From positions 1-61,104 of the IMG/VR virus record IMGVR_UViG_3300030118_005363: DNA of 61,104 bases; one strand, 5' to 3'. The number at the start of each line of letters is the position of its first letter. Within the stretch, counting starts at the first letter, position 1. The DNA is from a virus. Both the position numbers and the translations under genes were made by a program. Below are positions 50,358 through 59,078 of the stretch, piece after piece. The notes beneath the pieces are model-generated. The model searched no databases and was not told the origin of the DNA. It saw only the letters and a list, made by a program, of their open reading frames with translations.

Positions 50358-51205
50358 AACCATTCAGCCTCCGAATCAATACCATACTCTTTTTTTACTT
50401 CAAGTATTCTTTTCTGCGCAATAGATATGTATTTCTCGTTTAACTCGCAGATAATACTCTTTCTCCCGTTCATCATAGCAACAACGGCAGTCGTTCCAGA
50501 ACCACCAAAGGGGTCTATCACAGTGCCTCCAAACGGACAACCTGCAAGGACACAAGGCTCAATCAATTCGGGAGGGAATACTGCGAAGTGTGCTTCGGGG
50601 TATGCTTTAGTGGCGACAGACCAAACACTGCGCTTTCTGCGCAAATCAAAAGAAAAATTCTTACTTCTTTTGAACAAATCATTGTCGTTTCTATCACCGT
50701 TAATACCGTTTGACCTTGAGCCATTTTGATAATTTTTCCGATTAGGGTTAGCAACGGGTTCTTGAATCGCCTCCCAATCAAAATAATACTTTGTCTTTTT
50801 GCTCAAAAGGAAAATATGCTCATGGGATTGAACGCACCTATCCTTTACGGGTTCGGGCATACATGCGGTTTTGTTCCAAATTATATCTTGTCTTACCAAC
50901 CAACCGTCTTTTTGTAGCGCAATAGCAAGTTTGTGAGGTATCATAAGAAGTTTTTTGTTTTTGTATGTATCGCCTATGTTCAGCCAAACAGTGCCGTTGT
51001 CTTTGAGTATTCTGCGCACTTCTCTAAATATCTCAACCATCTTTTCAATATATTCTTCGGGGGTTTCTTCTGCGCCGATTTGACCCTCAATGCCGTAATC
51101 TCTCAAAGAATAATAAGGCGGCGATGTTATGCAACACTGAACATGCTTATCGGGCATCTTCTTCATCAAATCTAAACAATCACCTTCAAGAATTTGATTC
51201 ACCAT
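50354..51205 (-). CDS. DNA methyltransferase, beta class (N6-adenine or N4-cytosine) (283 aa)
   Basis: Motif IV TSPPYYSLRDYG is at about residues 28-39, and motif I DPFGGSGTTAVVAM near 234-247; this order (IV before I) defines the beta class. SPPY occurs in N4-cytosine and some N6-adenine enzymes, so the base is undecided. Between them lie GQIGAEETPEEYIEKMVEIF and VWLNIGDTY, typical of this phage-common subgroup, then the variable target-recognition region. There is no partner restriction gene, so it is an orphan that may protect viral DNA from host restriction. TGCGC over-representation suggests a candidate target, but this is speculation. Confidence 0.85.
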   Translation of the reverse strand: MVNQILEGDCLDLMKKMPDKHVQCCITSPPYYSLRDYGIEGQIGAEETPEEYIEKMVEIFREVRRILKDNGTVWLNIGDTYKNKKLLMIPHKLAIALQKDGWLVRQDIIWNKTACMPEPVKDRCVQSHEHIFLLSKKTKYYFDWEAIQEPVANPNRKNYQNGSRSNGINGDRNDNDLFKRSKNFSFDLRRKRSVWSVATKAYPEAHFAVFPPELIEPCVLAGCPFGGTVIDPFGGSGTTAVVAMMNGRKSIICELNEKYISIAQKRILEVKKEYGIDSEAEWL

Positions 51206-52050
51206 TCAACCCCCGTCAATTCTGCTTCACACTGCGCCGCAAAGTCGCACCATTGAGGGCAAAAATAATCAGACCATGACATAGGACTTTGATGCGCCTT
51301 CAACCCCTCGACTGCTTTATCAAGTGCCTTTAGAAATGCGTTATGACTGCGCTGATTAACCTTTTCCACAATAAGTATTCCCTTTTCTTTACCAAGCATA
51401 ACTTGCCTCTTGGAGTCATTGACCATTTTCATTACAAAATCTAAGTTATCACAGTCCGGCGCAAGATAAGCGAAGTGCGTGATTGGTCGAGTTTCACCCA
51501 TCAATCTAAGCATGTGCGCATAATAGCATAACTCCCTGCGTGTGCGAGATAATTTACCATCATTCATGTTTCCTGTTTTTAACTCATAAATACAAAGACC
51601 GCCTTCGGGGTGTTCAAGCACTGCATCAATCAAACCAACAAGAACAACATCACGCTCGGCATCATACACCGCACGATATTCTTCATACTCTATCGGTTTA
51701 AAGTTTTCAAGACCCCATAAATCAATCCGTTGTTGCTCAAGATTTACTAACTCATCTATCCCTTCTTCGTGGACTTCAACGGGAATCAACGGCGCAAGTG
51801 TGCTTTGTCCTTCCCAGTTATCATAAAGAACTTCAAGCCCAGTATGTATTCTTGAACCTCTTTCCATTTCGGGAGTAGCAGGCATTCTCATATCTTTGAG
51901 GATAACCTTCTGATACCAAAACTGTCTTGCGCACTTTGAATATGTCATAAAAGACGACTTACTCAATTTGAGTATCTTGCCTTCTTCTGTCGGGTCATAA
52001 CTTGAATTGGCTTTCAATTCTTCAATTGACATTTCGGAAGGGTCTTTCAT
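51199..52050 (-). CDS. Cas4/RecB-type nuclease with Fe-S cysteines (283 aa)
   Basis: A PD-(D/E)xK nuclease: VGLIDAVLE supplies the Asp and CIYELKTGN the ExK (near residues 130-160). One cysteine in YSKCARQFWYQ (near 40) and three in FCPQWCDFAAQC (near the C-terminus) form the Fe-S arrangement of Cas4 and AddB-type enzymes. Conserved QxxxY-like helix ELCYYAHMLRLM follows. Such nucleases act as 5'-to-3' exonucleases on single-stranded DNA in viral recombination. ATG 52050 overlaps the upstream stop (ATGA); a longer frame exists. No CRISPR locus is near. Confidence 0.82.
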   Translation of the reverse strand: MKDPSEMSIEELKANSSYDPTEEGKILKLSKSSFMTYSKCARQFWYQKVILKDMRMPATPEMERGSRIHTGLEVLYDNWEGQSTLAPLIPVEVHEEGIDELVNLEQQRIDLWGLENFKPIEYEEYRAVYDAERDVVLVGLIDAVLEHPEGGLCIYELKTGNMNDGKLSRTRRELCYYAHMLRLMGETRPITHFAYLAPDCDNLDFVMKMVNDSKRQVMLGKEKGILIVEKVNQRSHNAFLKALDKAVEGLKAHQSPMSWSDYFCPQWCDFAAQCEAELTGVEW

Positions 52051-52331
52051 TCTTCTTCGCCACCTGCTATGTCTTTTTGACAAGCGGGGCAAATAGTTGG
52101 TATTTCAATCCCTTCAAGCAAAGGAGTATTCACTGTAAATTCACAATGCACGCATGTTTTAGAGTCAAGCATACCTTGCTTGTCAAGCATACGGATAACT
52201 ACCATATTGAGTTTATCTATTTCGTGAAAACATACCCTAAGCATTTGATTCTGTTGCTCAATCATTTCATTTTGAGCATCAACCAAATTTTTGATTTGCT
52301 TCGTTGTCGGCTTCTTAGCATCTCTCGCCAT
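52047..52331 (-). CDS. Coiled-coil zinc-ribbon protein (94 aa)
   Basis: A helical, glutamine-rich N-terminal half (LVDAQNEMIEQQNQMLRVCF) is followed by CVHCEFTVNTP...TICPACQKD, a four-cysteine ribbon. Start is uncertain: ATG 52331 lies 24 nt from the TATA box (leaderless), while an upstream ATG at 52346 has GGAAG before it. It directly follows the polymerase gene. Confidence 0.65.
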   Translation of the reverse strand: MARDAKKPTTKQIKNLVDAQNEMIEQQNQMLRVCFHEIDKLNMVVIRMLDKQGMLDSKTCVHCEFTVNTPLLEGIEIPTICPACQKDIAGGEEE

Positions 52332-52354
52332 AAATATACCACGCATACTTCTTC

Positions 52355-52363
52355 CTATAAACC
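52355..52363 (-). promoter_or_regulatory. TATA promoter, GGGTTTATA type
   Basis: Minus strand GGGTTTATA, 24-32 nt before ATG 52331, close to the end of the polymerase gene. It would allow independent expression of the Cas4-like nuclease and methyltransferase unit. Confidence 0.6.
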
Positions 52364-52369
52364 CATTGC

Positions 52370-54595
52370 TCACAGCCATTGCATAGTGTCTGCGCCGTTG
52401 AGGGCATTTTCAAGAGTAATGACATTCCAACCCATGACCTCATAGTAAGGTAAAACTTTATTGTAAATGAACCGTTCAGCGATATGACGATAGCCGATTT
52501 GCGCAATGCCTTCGATTTCCGAAGGGTCATCAAATGCAATATATGCGCCGTTATCATCAAGTGTCGTCAAGAAGTAGTCGTCTTTGCGGTAGCCTTTTCC
52601 TAAGTGGGTGTTAGCCCAATGCGCACCTGCTCTCGCTTCTCCGAGAGTAGTGTATTGGTTTAGATTTTTACTTAACTTTGCCTTGATGCACAAATCTGCA
52701 ATCGGAATTTGTTTGCGCACAACACTGCGCAGTAAATCTTCAATTGAAGAAGTGATTTCGCTTTCAGTTTTATGTTGCAAAATTCCTGTAATCACGGAAG
52801 ATAGCGCAGTCTTACAAGCCTTCGGTAATCTGCCCTGCTTCATTTCAATGCCCTTGACATAGATTTGCGCAGGATGGAAAACACCATCAGTCCATGACAC
52901 ACTGCCTGCGTAGCGGTTCTTAGCCATGATTAGGAAAGTATCACACCACTTTTCAAACTCGGTTTCGATAGGACTCATGCGCTGATTAACTACGCCTAAT
53001 AATTGAAGTCCTTTTTCGGGAGAATCAACATCGCACATGATAGAATCGGTGTGTCCGTAGCGCACTGTGCAACCTAACTCATTTGCAATATCACGCAGTC
53101 TGAAAAGTGTTTGGCGGGAAGTGTATGTTATTGCCGCCGCAATATCGGGATGATAGAAGCCACACTTTGAGTCACCTGCTACCCCATACATAGATGCGAC
53201 AAGGGATTTTGTTGCGTATTGTAATGCGTCATACCTCTTGCGCTCTTTTTCTGTCGGCGCAGATTTCATCTGTTCCTTGTATTTGTTGCGCAGAACAGTC
53301 ATGTTATCCATCTGTCTGCCAAGCAAACCAGTTTTGTGTTTATGGAACATGACACCGTTGCCGCAATCAAAGCCTCCGCCGAGAGTAGTCCAACAAATGT
53401 TATGCAGTTTCACATTACTGTGATACATCGCTTTAATATCCATGATTCCTATGTTTCTATACACACCAACAACGGGGTCTTGAATATCTGCGCCTGTGTA
53501 GTCCACCTTCTCAAACTGTGGCTTGCTTGGTATTTGTTGGTGAAACTCTCTATCACGCAATGCGAGAATCGGAAAAATCTTGCTAACATAAGGCGTAGTG
53601 CGTATGTCACACTGAACAATGTGCTGAATCGCAGTGAAATAGTCAAGTGCGCCAACCAAGTCATCTAATTTAGGCAAAAGGCGCACATCTTGCATTGCGT
53701 AGTCAAGATATGTTCCGAAGTCGTTGTAATAAGTGTCGTGTCCGTCTTTTAACTCAACCTTTGTTTCACCCAAACAATATTCTGAAACTGCGCCTAATCC
53801 CATCGAAGGCAATTGTCCGTTCTTCAAAGTCCATAACTTCTTGAAAGCAATCATCAAATCTATTGTGTTGTAGCCTGCAATCGGTTGCGCCCATTCCCCG
53901 AAGTCATAGCGCACTTTGCGCATAGGGGATAAAGAGCGAATATCAAGTTTATTTGCTTTGAAACGCTTGAACAATTGTTGGCAGTCTGCATTGACTACAT
54001 TCCAACCTGTCAGTATGTCGGGGTCTTTTCTGCGCATAAACTGGGCGAAGTATTGTAGCAATGACTTTTCATCTTTGAACATTTTAATTGGTCTTTCGCC
54101 TTTGCATATCTGCAACCCTTCGGGGTGTTCTTTACATTCAACATGGTCGTAAAGACCACTTTCATATTCGGGGTGATGCGCCAATACAAACTCGCCTTCA
54201 AAGGAATCATGTATGACGATGATTGTTATTTCGCCACTTTCGGTTTTCCATTCCATGTCAAAGAACCATGTCCTGTGTTCATACATCGGGATATTGACAT
54301 TGTGTTCAACAAGAACCCTGTTAGTATGCGCAATGTTAGCCTCCCATGTGCGCATCTTTTTTGCGGTGGCTGAAAGGTCGTCGGTAGTTTGGAAAACAAC
54401 CCTGCGTAGTTTCTCTCCGTAAAGTCCTTCATAACCCTCATCGGGCAACACTGCGAAGGGAGGGGTCAATTTACCTATGTCACTTTCCTCAACATAACAA
54501 AAAGGACTGCAAGAGTATTTGCTTTCGGCACGCTTGCCATCTGCGGTTCGCCATCGAACCACTATGTCATTCTTCTTCGCTCTTTCCACTATCAA
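52370..54595 (-). CDS. polB: Family B DNA polymerase with exonuclease domain (741 aa)
   Basis: Replicative polymerase. Exo I FDMEWK (about residues 112-117), Exo II LTGWNVVNAD, Exo III YAMQDVRLL show an intact 3'-5' proofreading domain. Polymerase motifs: A as DIKAMYHSN (near 388), B as TKSLVASMYG (near 465), C as YGHTDS (near 513-518), then the KG box IYVKGIEMKQGR. In motif C the first Asp of the usual YGDTDS is His, but the catalytic Asp remains. A TTG start at 54595 follows GGAGG by 7 nt; the TATA box lies 36-45 nt upstream inside the preceding gene. It is on the shorter side for family B polymerases. Confidence 0.93.
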   Translation of the reverse strand: MIVERAKKNDIVVRWRTADGKRAESKYSCSPFCYVEESDIGKLTPPFAVLPDEGYEGLYGEKLRRVVFQTTDDLSATAKKMRTWEANIAHTNRVLVEHNVNIPMYEHRTWFFDMEWKTESGEITIIVIHDSFEGEFVLAHHPEYESGLYDHVECKEHPEGLQICKGERPIKMFKDEKSLLQYFAQFMRRKDPDILTGWNVVNADCQQLFKRFKANKLDIRSLSPMRKVRYDFGEWAQPIAGYNTIDLMIAFKKLWTLKNGQLPSMGLGAVSEYCLGETKVELKDGHDTYYNDFGTYLDYAMQDVRLLPKLDDLVGALDYFTAIQHIVQCDIRTTPYVSKIFPILALRDREFHQQIPSKPQFEKVDYTGADIQDPVVGVYRNIGIMDIKAMYHSNVKLHNICWTTLGGGFDCGNGVMFHKHKTGLLGRQMDNMTVLRNKYKEQMKSAPTEKERKRYDALQYATKSLVASMYGVAGDSKCGFYHPDIAAAITYTSRQTLFRLRDIANELGCTVRYGHTDSIMCDVDSPEKGLQLLGVVNQRMSPIETEFEKWCDTFLIMAKNRYAGSVSWTDGVFHPAQIYVKGIEMKQGRLPKACKTALSSVITGILQHKTESEITSSIEDLLRSVVRKQIPIADLCIKAKLSKNLNQYTTLGEARAGAHWANTHLGKGYRKDDYFLTTLDDNGAYIAFDDPSEIEGIAQIGYRHIAERFIYNKVLPYYEVMGWNVITLENALNGADTMQWL

Positions 54596-55046
54596 AGTCA
54601 AGCCTCCAAATATTATGATGTGCTATGTCGTTATAAACCCATTTATGCAGACAGTCTTTTACATCATCAAAGGACTTGACTTTCTTGTAGCCAAGAGAGG
54701 CAACAACGCTTTCAAGGCGAGTCATCTTGATATTTTCCAAAGGGTTTAGAATTGCTATTTTTGGAATAGGTAGTAAAGATTGATTTCTTTCACGCAACAA
54801 GTGCTTGTGTAGTCCTTTACTGCGCCATTCTTTGCGCACATAGGTATTACCAACAAACACGCAGTCGCCAATCACCAATGAGCCTGTGTATGCTATGGCT
54901 TGATTATCCTTCGATGTATCAATCAGAACCCAAAACTCCATGTCGTCATAGAAAGCGGGGTAGCCTTTTTCCGATGCTCTTTGCAACGGTGAACCCCATA
55001 GAACCTCAAGCGATTCGTGCTTATCTACAACAACAGTGTTAATCAT
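54567..55046 (-). CDS. GNAT-family acetyltransferase-like protein (159 aa)
   Basis: The pattern GSLVIGDCVFVGNTYVRKEW followed by RSKGLHKHLLRERNQ matches GNAT strands 4-5 and the acetyl-CoA pyrophosphate loop (R/QxxGxG/A region, here RSKGLH). The rest fits an alpha/beta fold. The substrate is unknown; protein, tRNA or base modification are all possible. ATG 55046 overlaps the upstream stop (ATGA); a longer frame exists to 55127. The end overlaps the polymerase start and contains its promoter. Confidence 0.65.
   Translation of the reverse strand: MINTVVVDKHESLEVLWGSPLQRASEKGYPAFYDDMEFWVLIDTSKDNQAIAYTGSLVIGDCVFVGNTYVRKEWRSKGLHKHLLRERNQSLLPIPKIAILNPLENIKMTRLESVVASLGYKKVKSFDDVKDCLHKWVYNDIAHHNIWRLDFDSGKSEEE
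54631..54640 (-). promoter_or_regulatory. TATA promoter, GGGTTTATA type, of the polymerase
   Basis: Minus strand GGGTTTATAA, 36-45 nt before the TTG at 54595, inside the acetyltransferase-like gene. Confidence 0.6.
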
Positions 55047-55351
55047 CTTTTGCGCCCACCAGTATTTCTTGTTTCTATACCGTGAGTCTTTAGCCATTTG
55101 AAGATAGTCATTGGTGAAACTGCGCATTGTTTTGCAATGTCAGCCATGCTTCTATCCTTCTTGACATATTCTTCAATGAGCCACGATTCATTGCGGTATG
55201 TCTTTTTAGAATCTAATTCGTGCGTTATGTGCGCCATGACATAATGCGGCTCTCCGCAATCAAGACACACGGACTTCTGCCCTTCGCCGTTCTCTATTTC
55301 TATATTCAGTATCGTTTCACATTCTGCGCATTTGTAATTTATCGTTATCAT
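55043..55351 (-). CDS. Zinc-ribbon plus helix-turn-helix protein (102 aa)
   Basis: N-terminal ribbon KCAECETILN...SVCLDCGEPHY (residues 8-35), then LIEEYVKKDRSMADIAKQCA-VSPMTIFKWLKTHG, a clear helix-turn-helix of the type seen in homing-endonuclease and resolvase-like DNA-binding tails, and a basic end (RNTGGRKR). A DNA-binding regulator is likely. Confidence 0.7.
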   Translation of the reverse strand: MITINYKCAECETILNIEIENGEGQKSVCLDCGEPHYVMAHITHELDSKKTYRNESWLIEEYVKKDRSMADIAKQCAVSPMTIFKWLKTHGIETRNTGGRKR

Positions 55352-55352
55352 T

Positions 55353-55724
55353 TTACTTCATCCTTATGTATTCATACGGCGCACTATTATTTCGCTTATA
55401 CCGTTTGATAAACCCCCATCGTTCCATAACAATCATCAAACCTCCTATGTGGTTTGCGGTTACGGCATTTTGGGGAATCATAATTTTATTCATTCTATGT
55501 GCGACCACTGTTGAGTTAAGACTCTCGCCTATCTTCATCTGATACTGTATTGTAGCCAGTAGCGCAATCTTCCTGTTGAATTTGCGCATAGACATTACTT
55601 CGCCGCATATAGCAAGGAGTTCATCAACCTCGTCTTGCGACAGTTTTTCAAATGAACGACTGCGCAAAGTCCGAGCAAAGTTAGGCTCGTTTTTTATCTT
55701 CTCTTGAATATTAATTGGTGGCAT
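55353..55724 (-). CDS. Winged-helix protein (123 aa)
   Basis: The C-terminal 60 residues (LNSTVVAHRMNKIMIPQNAV ... VMERWGFIKRYKRNNSAPYE) form a winged helix with a wing and aromatic tail; the N-terminal part is helical. GGGAGTC lies 7 nt before the ATG at 55724. Probably a transcription regulator located immediately after the clamp gene. Confidence 0.6.
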   Translation of the reverse strand: MPPINIQEKIKNEPNFARTLRSRSFEKLSQDEVDELLAICGEVMSMRKFNRKIALLATIQYQMKIGESLNSTVVAHRMNKIMIPQNAVTANHIGGLMIVMERWGFIKRYKRNNSAPYEYIRMK

Positions 55725-56550
55725 GAACAGACTCCCTTTGGAAAACACAACCGCCCTCAAAGGATAGTCGCAAAGACATGCCTCCGCCATGTGGTGTTAA
55801 GTCAAAGAAGGATAGTATGACCTCTCCCTCGACTGTGCGCAGAACATTATCTAAACCCCCTGCAATCGGATATAACTTGGATTCATGGCTTGGGGAGGAA
55901 GGAGTCATCACCAAAACAGTTTCGGTCTTGCCCTTGCCTTCTGCGCCAACAACCAAATGAAGATATTTATTGCGCAAAAAGAAAGAATAATTCTCAACCT
56001 TCTGTCCGTTCATAGAACCACTTTCGATAGCAGAACAAAGAAGGTCTGCGCCGATATGGGATTTGAAAGATTCGGGAACAACATCGCCGTTCTTCAAAGT
56101 GTAGCCGTTAGGATTCTGTTCTATTGTGTGTTCATAACGCATCTTGCTATCTTCACACCATTCAGTAATTGTCTTTTTGGTATGCGAAAACGCTTGTGCT
56201 TGACTACTACTTTGTAGCGTAGTTTGCTTTGTCGCAGAATTAATTTTTAGTTTGTCGTCTTTGTGGTTTAGAGCAATCAAACCGGAGTGTTTTGATAGTG
56301 CGCCGAGCAACAATGAAATGTCGGCTACTGGCACTGTTCCTTCGTCGTCTTTGTTCATAATGTCTGCGCTGAAACAAGATATGCTTGAAGTGCCGTCACG
56401 CACTATGTTAAATGTGCGCACTTCACCGTTGCCGATGTAAAGGATTGTTCCTTTGACTTGCGGAATCATTTTTCCGTTTATGTTAGCCATTCTTTGTGTC
56501 CTTTTTAGAAGGGTCACTAAATCTTGTTTCTGTATCTCGACTCTCGCCAT
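55711..56550 (-). CDS. Sliding-clamp (PCNA)-like protein (279 aa)
   Basis: The overall strand-helix repetition with IPQVKGTILYIGNGEVRTFN, VADISLLLGALSKHSGLIAL and KDDKLKINSATKQTTL agrees with the two-domain DNA clamp fold, and length (about 250-280) fits. Near the end, GGLDNVLRTVEGEVILSFFD resembles the last strands of a clamp. It is diverged, so the call rests on pattern plus context: clamp loader, polymerase and RecA-like genes surround it. The start at ATG 56550 lies 22 nt behind the TATA box (leaderless). Confidence 0.68.
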   Translation of the reverse strand: MARVEIQKQDLVTLLKRTQRMANINGKMIPQVKGTILYIGNGEVRTFNIVRDGTSSISCFSADIMNKDDEGTVPVADISLLLGALSKHSGLIALNHKDDKLKINSATKQTTLQSSSQAQAFSHTKKTITEWCEDSKMRYEHTIEQNPNGYTLKNGDVVPESFKSHIGADLLCSAIESGSMNGQKVENYSFFLRNKYLHLVVGAEGKGKTETVLVMTPSSPSHESKLYPIAGGLDNVLRTVEGEVILSFFDLTPHGGGMSLRLSFEGGCVFQRESVHATN

Positions 56551-56571
56551 GATAAACCATACTCCTATGCA

Positions 56572-56582
56572 GTTATAAACCT
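56572..56582 (-). promoter_or_regulatory. TATA promoter of the clamp gene
   Basis: Minus strand AGGTTTATAAC, 22-32 nt before ATG 56550, at the end of the preceding gene. Confidence 0.6.
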
Positions 56583-56833
56583 CACGACTCAATAATTTCA
56601 ATCACTTGTCCTTTTTGATTTTTCATTTTGTTTAGTATTCTTTCACACTGCGCACAATGCGGGTATTTGTCTTTAGCATTCAAAGGAACATTTTCATGTT
56701 TCCCTACTGACGGGAAGCCACGACAAAGAAGGTATGAATATTTGCCATCGGGCGTGCATTCAACCGCATAGTGCAGTCTTGCTGAACGCCCTTGCATCTG
56801 AACAAGTTTAATCTTCTTAGGCTTCTGCGCCAA
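56582..56833 (-). CDS. Small zinc-binding protein (83 aa)
   Basis: Basic N-terminus (QKPKKIKLVQMQGRSAR) followed by LLCRGFPSVGKHENVP and YPHCAQCERILNKM: C-x9-H and C-x2-C suggest one zinc site. Between clamp and RecA-like genes; function unknown. Confidence 0.6.
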   Translation of the reverse strand: MAQKPKKIKLVQMQGRSARLHYAVECTPDGKYSYLLCRGFPSVGKHENVPLNAKDKYPHCAQCERILNKMKNQKGQVIEIIES

Positions 56834-56837
56834 TCAA

Positions 56838-57794
56838 TCAGCCCCAAGTCAAGAAGGGCAGGCCGTTCCAAACGACTTCGCCATCCTTGACTGACAGGAC
56901 TGTGTGCGTAGTGCCTAAATGTTCTTGGTTAAACCCTTTCATTTCTTCAATTGAGCATCGGATTTCCCATGCGCCGTCATCGAGGCTTGCGTCGGGCTTT
57001 ACACCTGCCGCAAGGTCGCCTTTCTTAGTGTAGCGAGTAAGCCATAACTGCTGACTGAAAAGGCGCATTGTTCCCTTTTCCCATTCCGGTTCTTCACCAA
57101 TCTTCATAAGACCCTTTTGACCGTTGCCAATATCTGCAAACTGCTTCTTGTCCTTCAAGTGGAAGGTGAAAAACACTGCATCAACAGGCAATTGGTGGCC
57201 TCTATTGGCAATATCACGGAACAATTGATTGCGAATACGCCATTCCGCTTGATTGAATTTGTCACCATCTTCGACATTTACAGGGTTTTTTGAACGGTTC
57301 ATTAGAACATCAGTCATAGCATGTTCACACCACTTCAAGAAACTGCTCATACCGTCAAAGATTACTGCGCCTACTTCGCCGTCACGACACTTCTGCGCAA
57401 CAATATTGATGAAATGCCCCATCTTGTCAATAAGCGCAGTATAGTTTGTTGAATTATCTTCGTTGAAGATTGTGTCATCTAACTCATCATAAAGAGGAAT
57501 GACAACAACATTCTCATCATCGGGATAGTTTGCCGCAACAGTTTGGGTTGCGCTGTTATCAACATCGAAGATGATTATTTGCTTGTCTGCGCCGACATGA
57601 TTTCTTGCAAGGTCAATCGCAAGACCAGTTTTTGCAGTATTCTCTTTACCGACCATAGCCATGCGGATAACTTGTGTGCGCTCACGCTTTCTGTTAAACA
57701 ATTCTGCGTAGTGCGCCCTCATATCACGCTTTTCGACTTTAGGTTCTTCTGCCTTATCTGCCTTCTTCTTTGCGTTAGCCCATGCGTTTGCCAT
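56838..57794 (-). CDS. RecA-fold ATPase, Sak4/RadA-like (318 aa)
   Basis: Core shows a P-loop MVGKENTAKTGLAID (near residues 46-60; AKT where GKT is usual), Walker B-like VGAVIFDGMSSFL (near 140), and a strand VDAVFFTFHLKDKKQ (near 205). This matches the compact RecA-like ATPases of phages (Sak4/AAA_24) that anneal or exchange strands, often with an SSB partner. The putative ssDNA-binding protein is encoded directly before it. The N-terminal 40 residues are basic. ATG 57794 with GGATGG upstream. Confidence 0.7.
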   Translation of the reverse strand: MANAWANAKKKADKAEEPKVEKRDMRAHYAELFNRKRERTQVIRMAMVGKENTAKTGLAIDLARNHVGADKQIIIFDVDNSATQTVAANYPDDENVVVIPLYDELDDTIFNEDNSTNYTALIDKMGHFINIVAQKCRDGEVGAVIFDGMSSFLKWCEHAMTDVLMNRSKNPVNVEDGDKFNQAEWRIRNQLFRDIANRGHQLPVDAVFFTFHLKDKKQFADIGNGQKGLMKIGEEPEWEKGTMRLFSQQLWLTRYTKKGDLAAGVKPDASLDDGAWEIRCSIEEMKGFNQEHLGTTHTVLSVKDGEVVWNGLPFLTWG

Positions 57795-57799
57795 CTGTT

Positions 57800-59038
57800 T
57801 CACCATCCTAAGTCTGCGCCTTCTTCTGCGCCGTTTTCATCTTCTGATACTTCAACGCCTTCAACGGAATCCATGACCCACCAACCGCTTACGCTCATAC
57901 GAGGCATGCCAGTCGTTTTGTCAATCCAACCGCCACCGACTGCGACAACCAATGAGCCGACTGCGAAATCAACCTTTGATTCTTCTTCTTTTGAAACCCA
58001 TAGGTCAATAGGCGCAATAGGAGAAGTAATGTCAAGGTCTGCAAGTGTTATGATGTAACCGCCTTGTTCTCTTGGGTCAATGTGCGCTACTTCAAGAGGT
58101 AGTGCGCAAAGAGCATCCCACTTTTCCTTGTCTGTCAGTGTTGAAAGCCAACCTTCAATGTCTGCAAGACCAGTCAAAGGTGTAGCACCGACTAAATCTT
58201 TGAGCAATCCGTCGCCGCCGTTGTCAAATGGCGCACTATCATACATACTGATTAGCGAATCATCTTGGCTGAATACGGAAACGCCGGACTTAGTGTAACC
58301 AACATCGCCAGTTTTACCGAGTTTGACCGGAAGGCGACCAGTGATAAATGTCGGGTGAATAGTCTTTGCATCTTCACCGTTGAAGCGAACCTTAATCGGT
58401 CTGATAGTCTTGTTGTCTGCACTGTTACCTAAGAATACGCAATCACGCATTGGTTCACTTTGCGCACGATAACGGCCATATCTGTAATTAGGGCTACCGG
58501 AAGGCCATGTCGGGGATGATTTGTCAGCAATCATAACGAATAAGCCTGTTCCATCTTCCAAATCCATCGCCGCTTTAGGCAGGGAATCAACATGCTTTTC
58601 TGCGCAAGCCACTTCAAAGGGTTGTTTAGCCTCAAGGGTTGGGTTGTGCGTATATGTGTAGCCGCCATTGACGGAATCGTGAACAAATAATGCGCAAACA
58701 CCTTGAGAAACCAGTGCTTTGCGAGCATCTTCGTCAAGCCCTCTTAACTGAACCTTCATGTTTTCATATTGGCGTGCCGCAATGTCTTTTGTGCGTGGAA
58801 CGCTAACAAACATGCCTTCAATGTTTTCGCAACCACTGCGAGCAAGTCTTGCAGTAATAACTCTCATTTCAGCCGCCGCCATTCTTAGGCACTTCATGTC
58901 AATATCCTCTTGGGATAGACCATTTGCTGATAGGTTTGCACTGTTAGCCGCAAGCACGCTTTCATGCTTTGCAAGCAGTGTTTCAACAGGGCATCCAACA
59001 TTCTTTGCTACTCTTTCGATAATCTTTTCATCAACCAT
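57800..59038 (-). CDS. Putative ssDNA-binding (RPA-like) protein (412 aa)
   Basis: The C-terminal region has a beta-rich, OB-fold-like stretch (VDFAVGSLVVAVGGGWIDKT, MSVSGWWVMDSVE) and ends with a strongly acidic tail closing on Trp (SEDENGAEEGADLGW), as many SSB proteins do to bind partners. The N-terminal part is helical. It is translated just before the RecA-like ATPase, and it follows the clamp-loader unit, as expected for replication. The assignment is inferred, because no diagnostic motif exists in this family. Own promoter at 59079-59089; CCGGAG precedes the ATG. Confidence 0.55.
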   Translation of the reverse strand: MVDEKIIERVAKNVGCPVETLLAKHESVLAANSANLSANGLSQEDIDMKCLRMAAAEMRVITARLARSGCENIEGMFVSVPRTKDIAARQYENMKVQLRGLDEDARKALVSQGVCALFVHDSVNGGYTYTHNPTLEAKQPFEVACAEKHVDSLPKAAMDLEDGTGLFVMIADKSSPTWPSGSPNYRYGRYRAQSEPMRDCVFLGNSADNKTIRPIKVRFNGEDAKTIHPTFITGRLPVKLGKTGDVGYTKSGVSVFSQDDSLISMYDSAPFDNGGDGLLKDLVGATPLTGLADIEGWLSTLTDKEKWDALCALPLEVAHIDPREQGGYIITLADLDITSPIAPIDLWVSKEEESKVDFAVGSLVVAVGGGWIDKTTGMPRMSVSGWWVMDSVEGVEVSEDENGAEEGADLGW

Positions 59039-59078
59039 TTTTTCATTCTCCGGTGTATTTTGTCCTTAGTGTGCTATC

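Noticed and set aside
51199-52050. CRISPR adaptation gene cas4
   Set aside because: No cas1, cas2 or array; the gene lies in a replication-recombination block where viral Cas4-like nucleases are usual.
55401-55416. GGGGGTTTATC as a further promoter
   Set aside because: It lies inside the winged-helix gene, the TATA part is incomplete, and no gene start follows at suitable distance.
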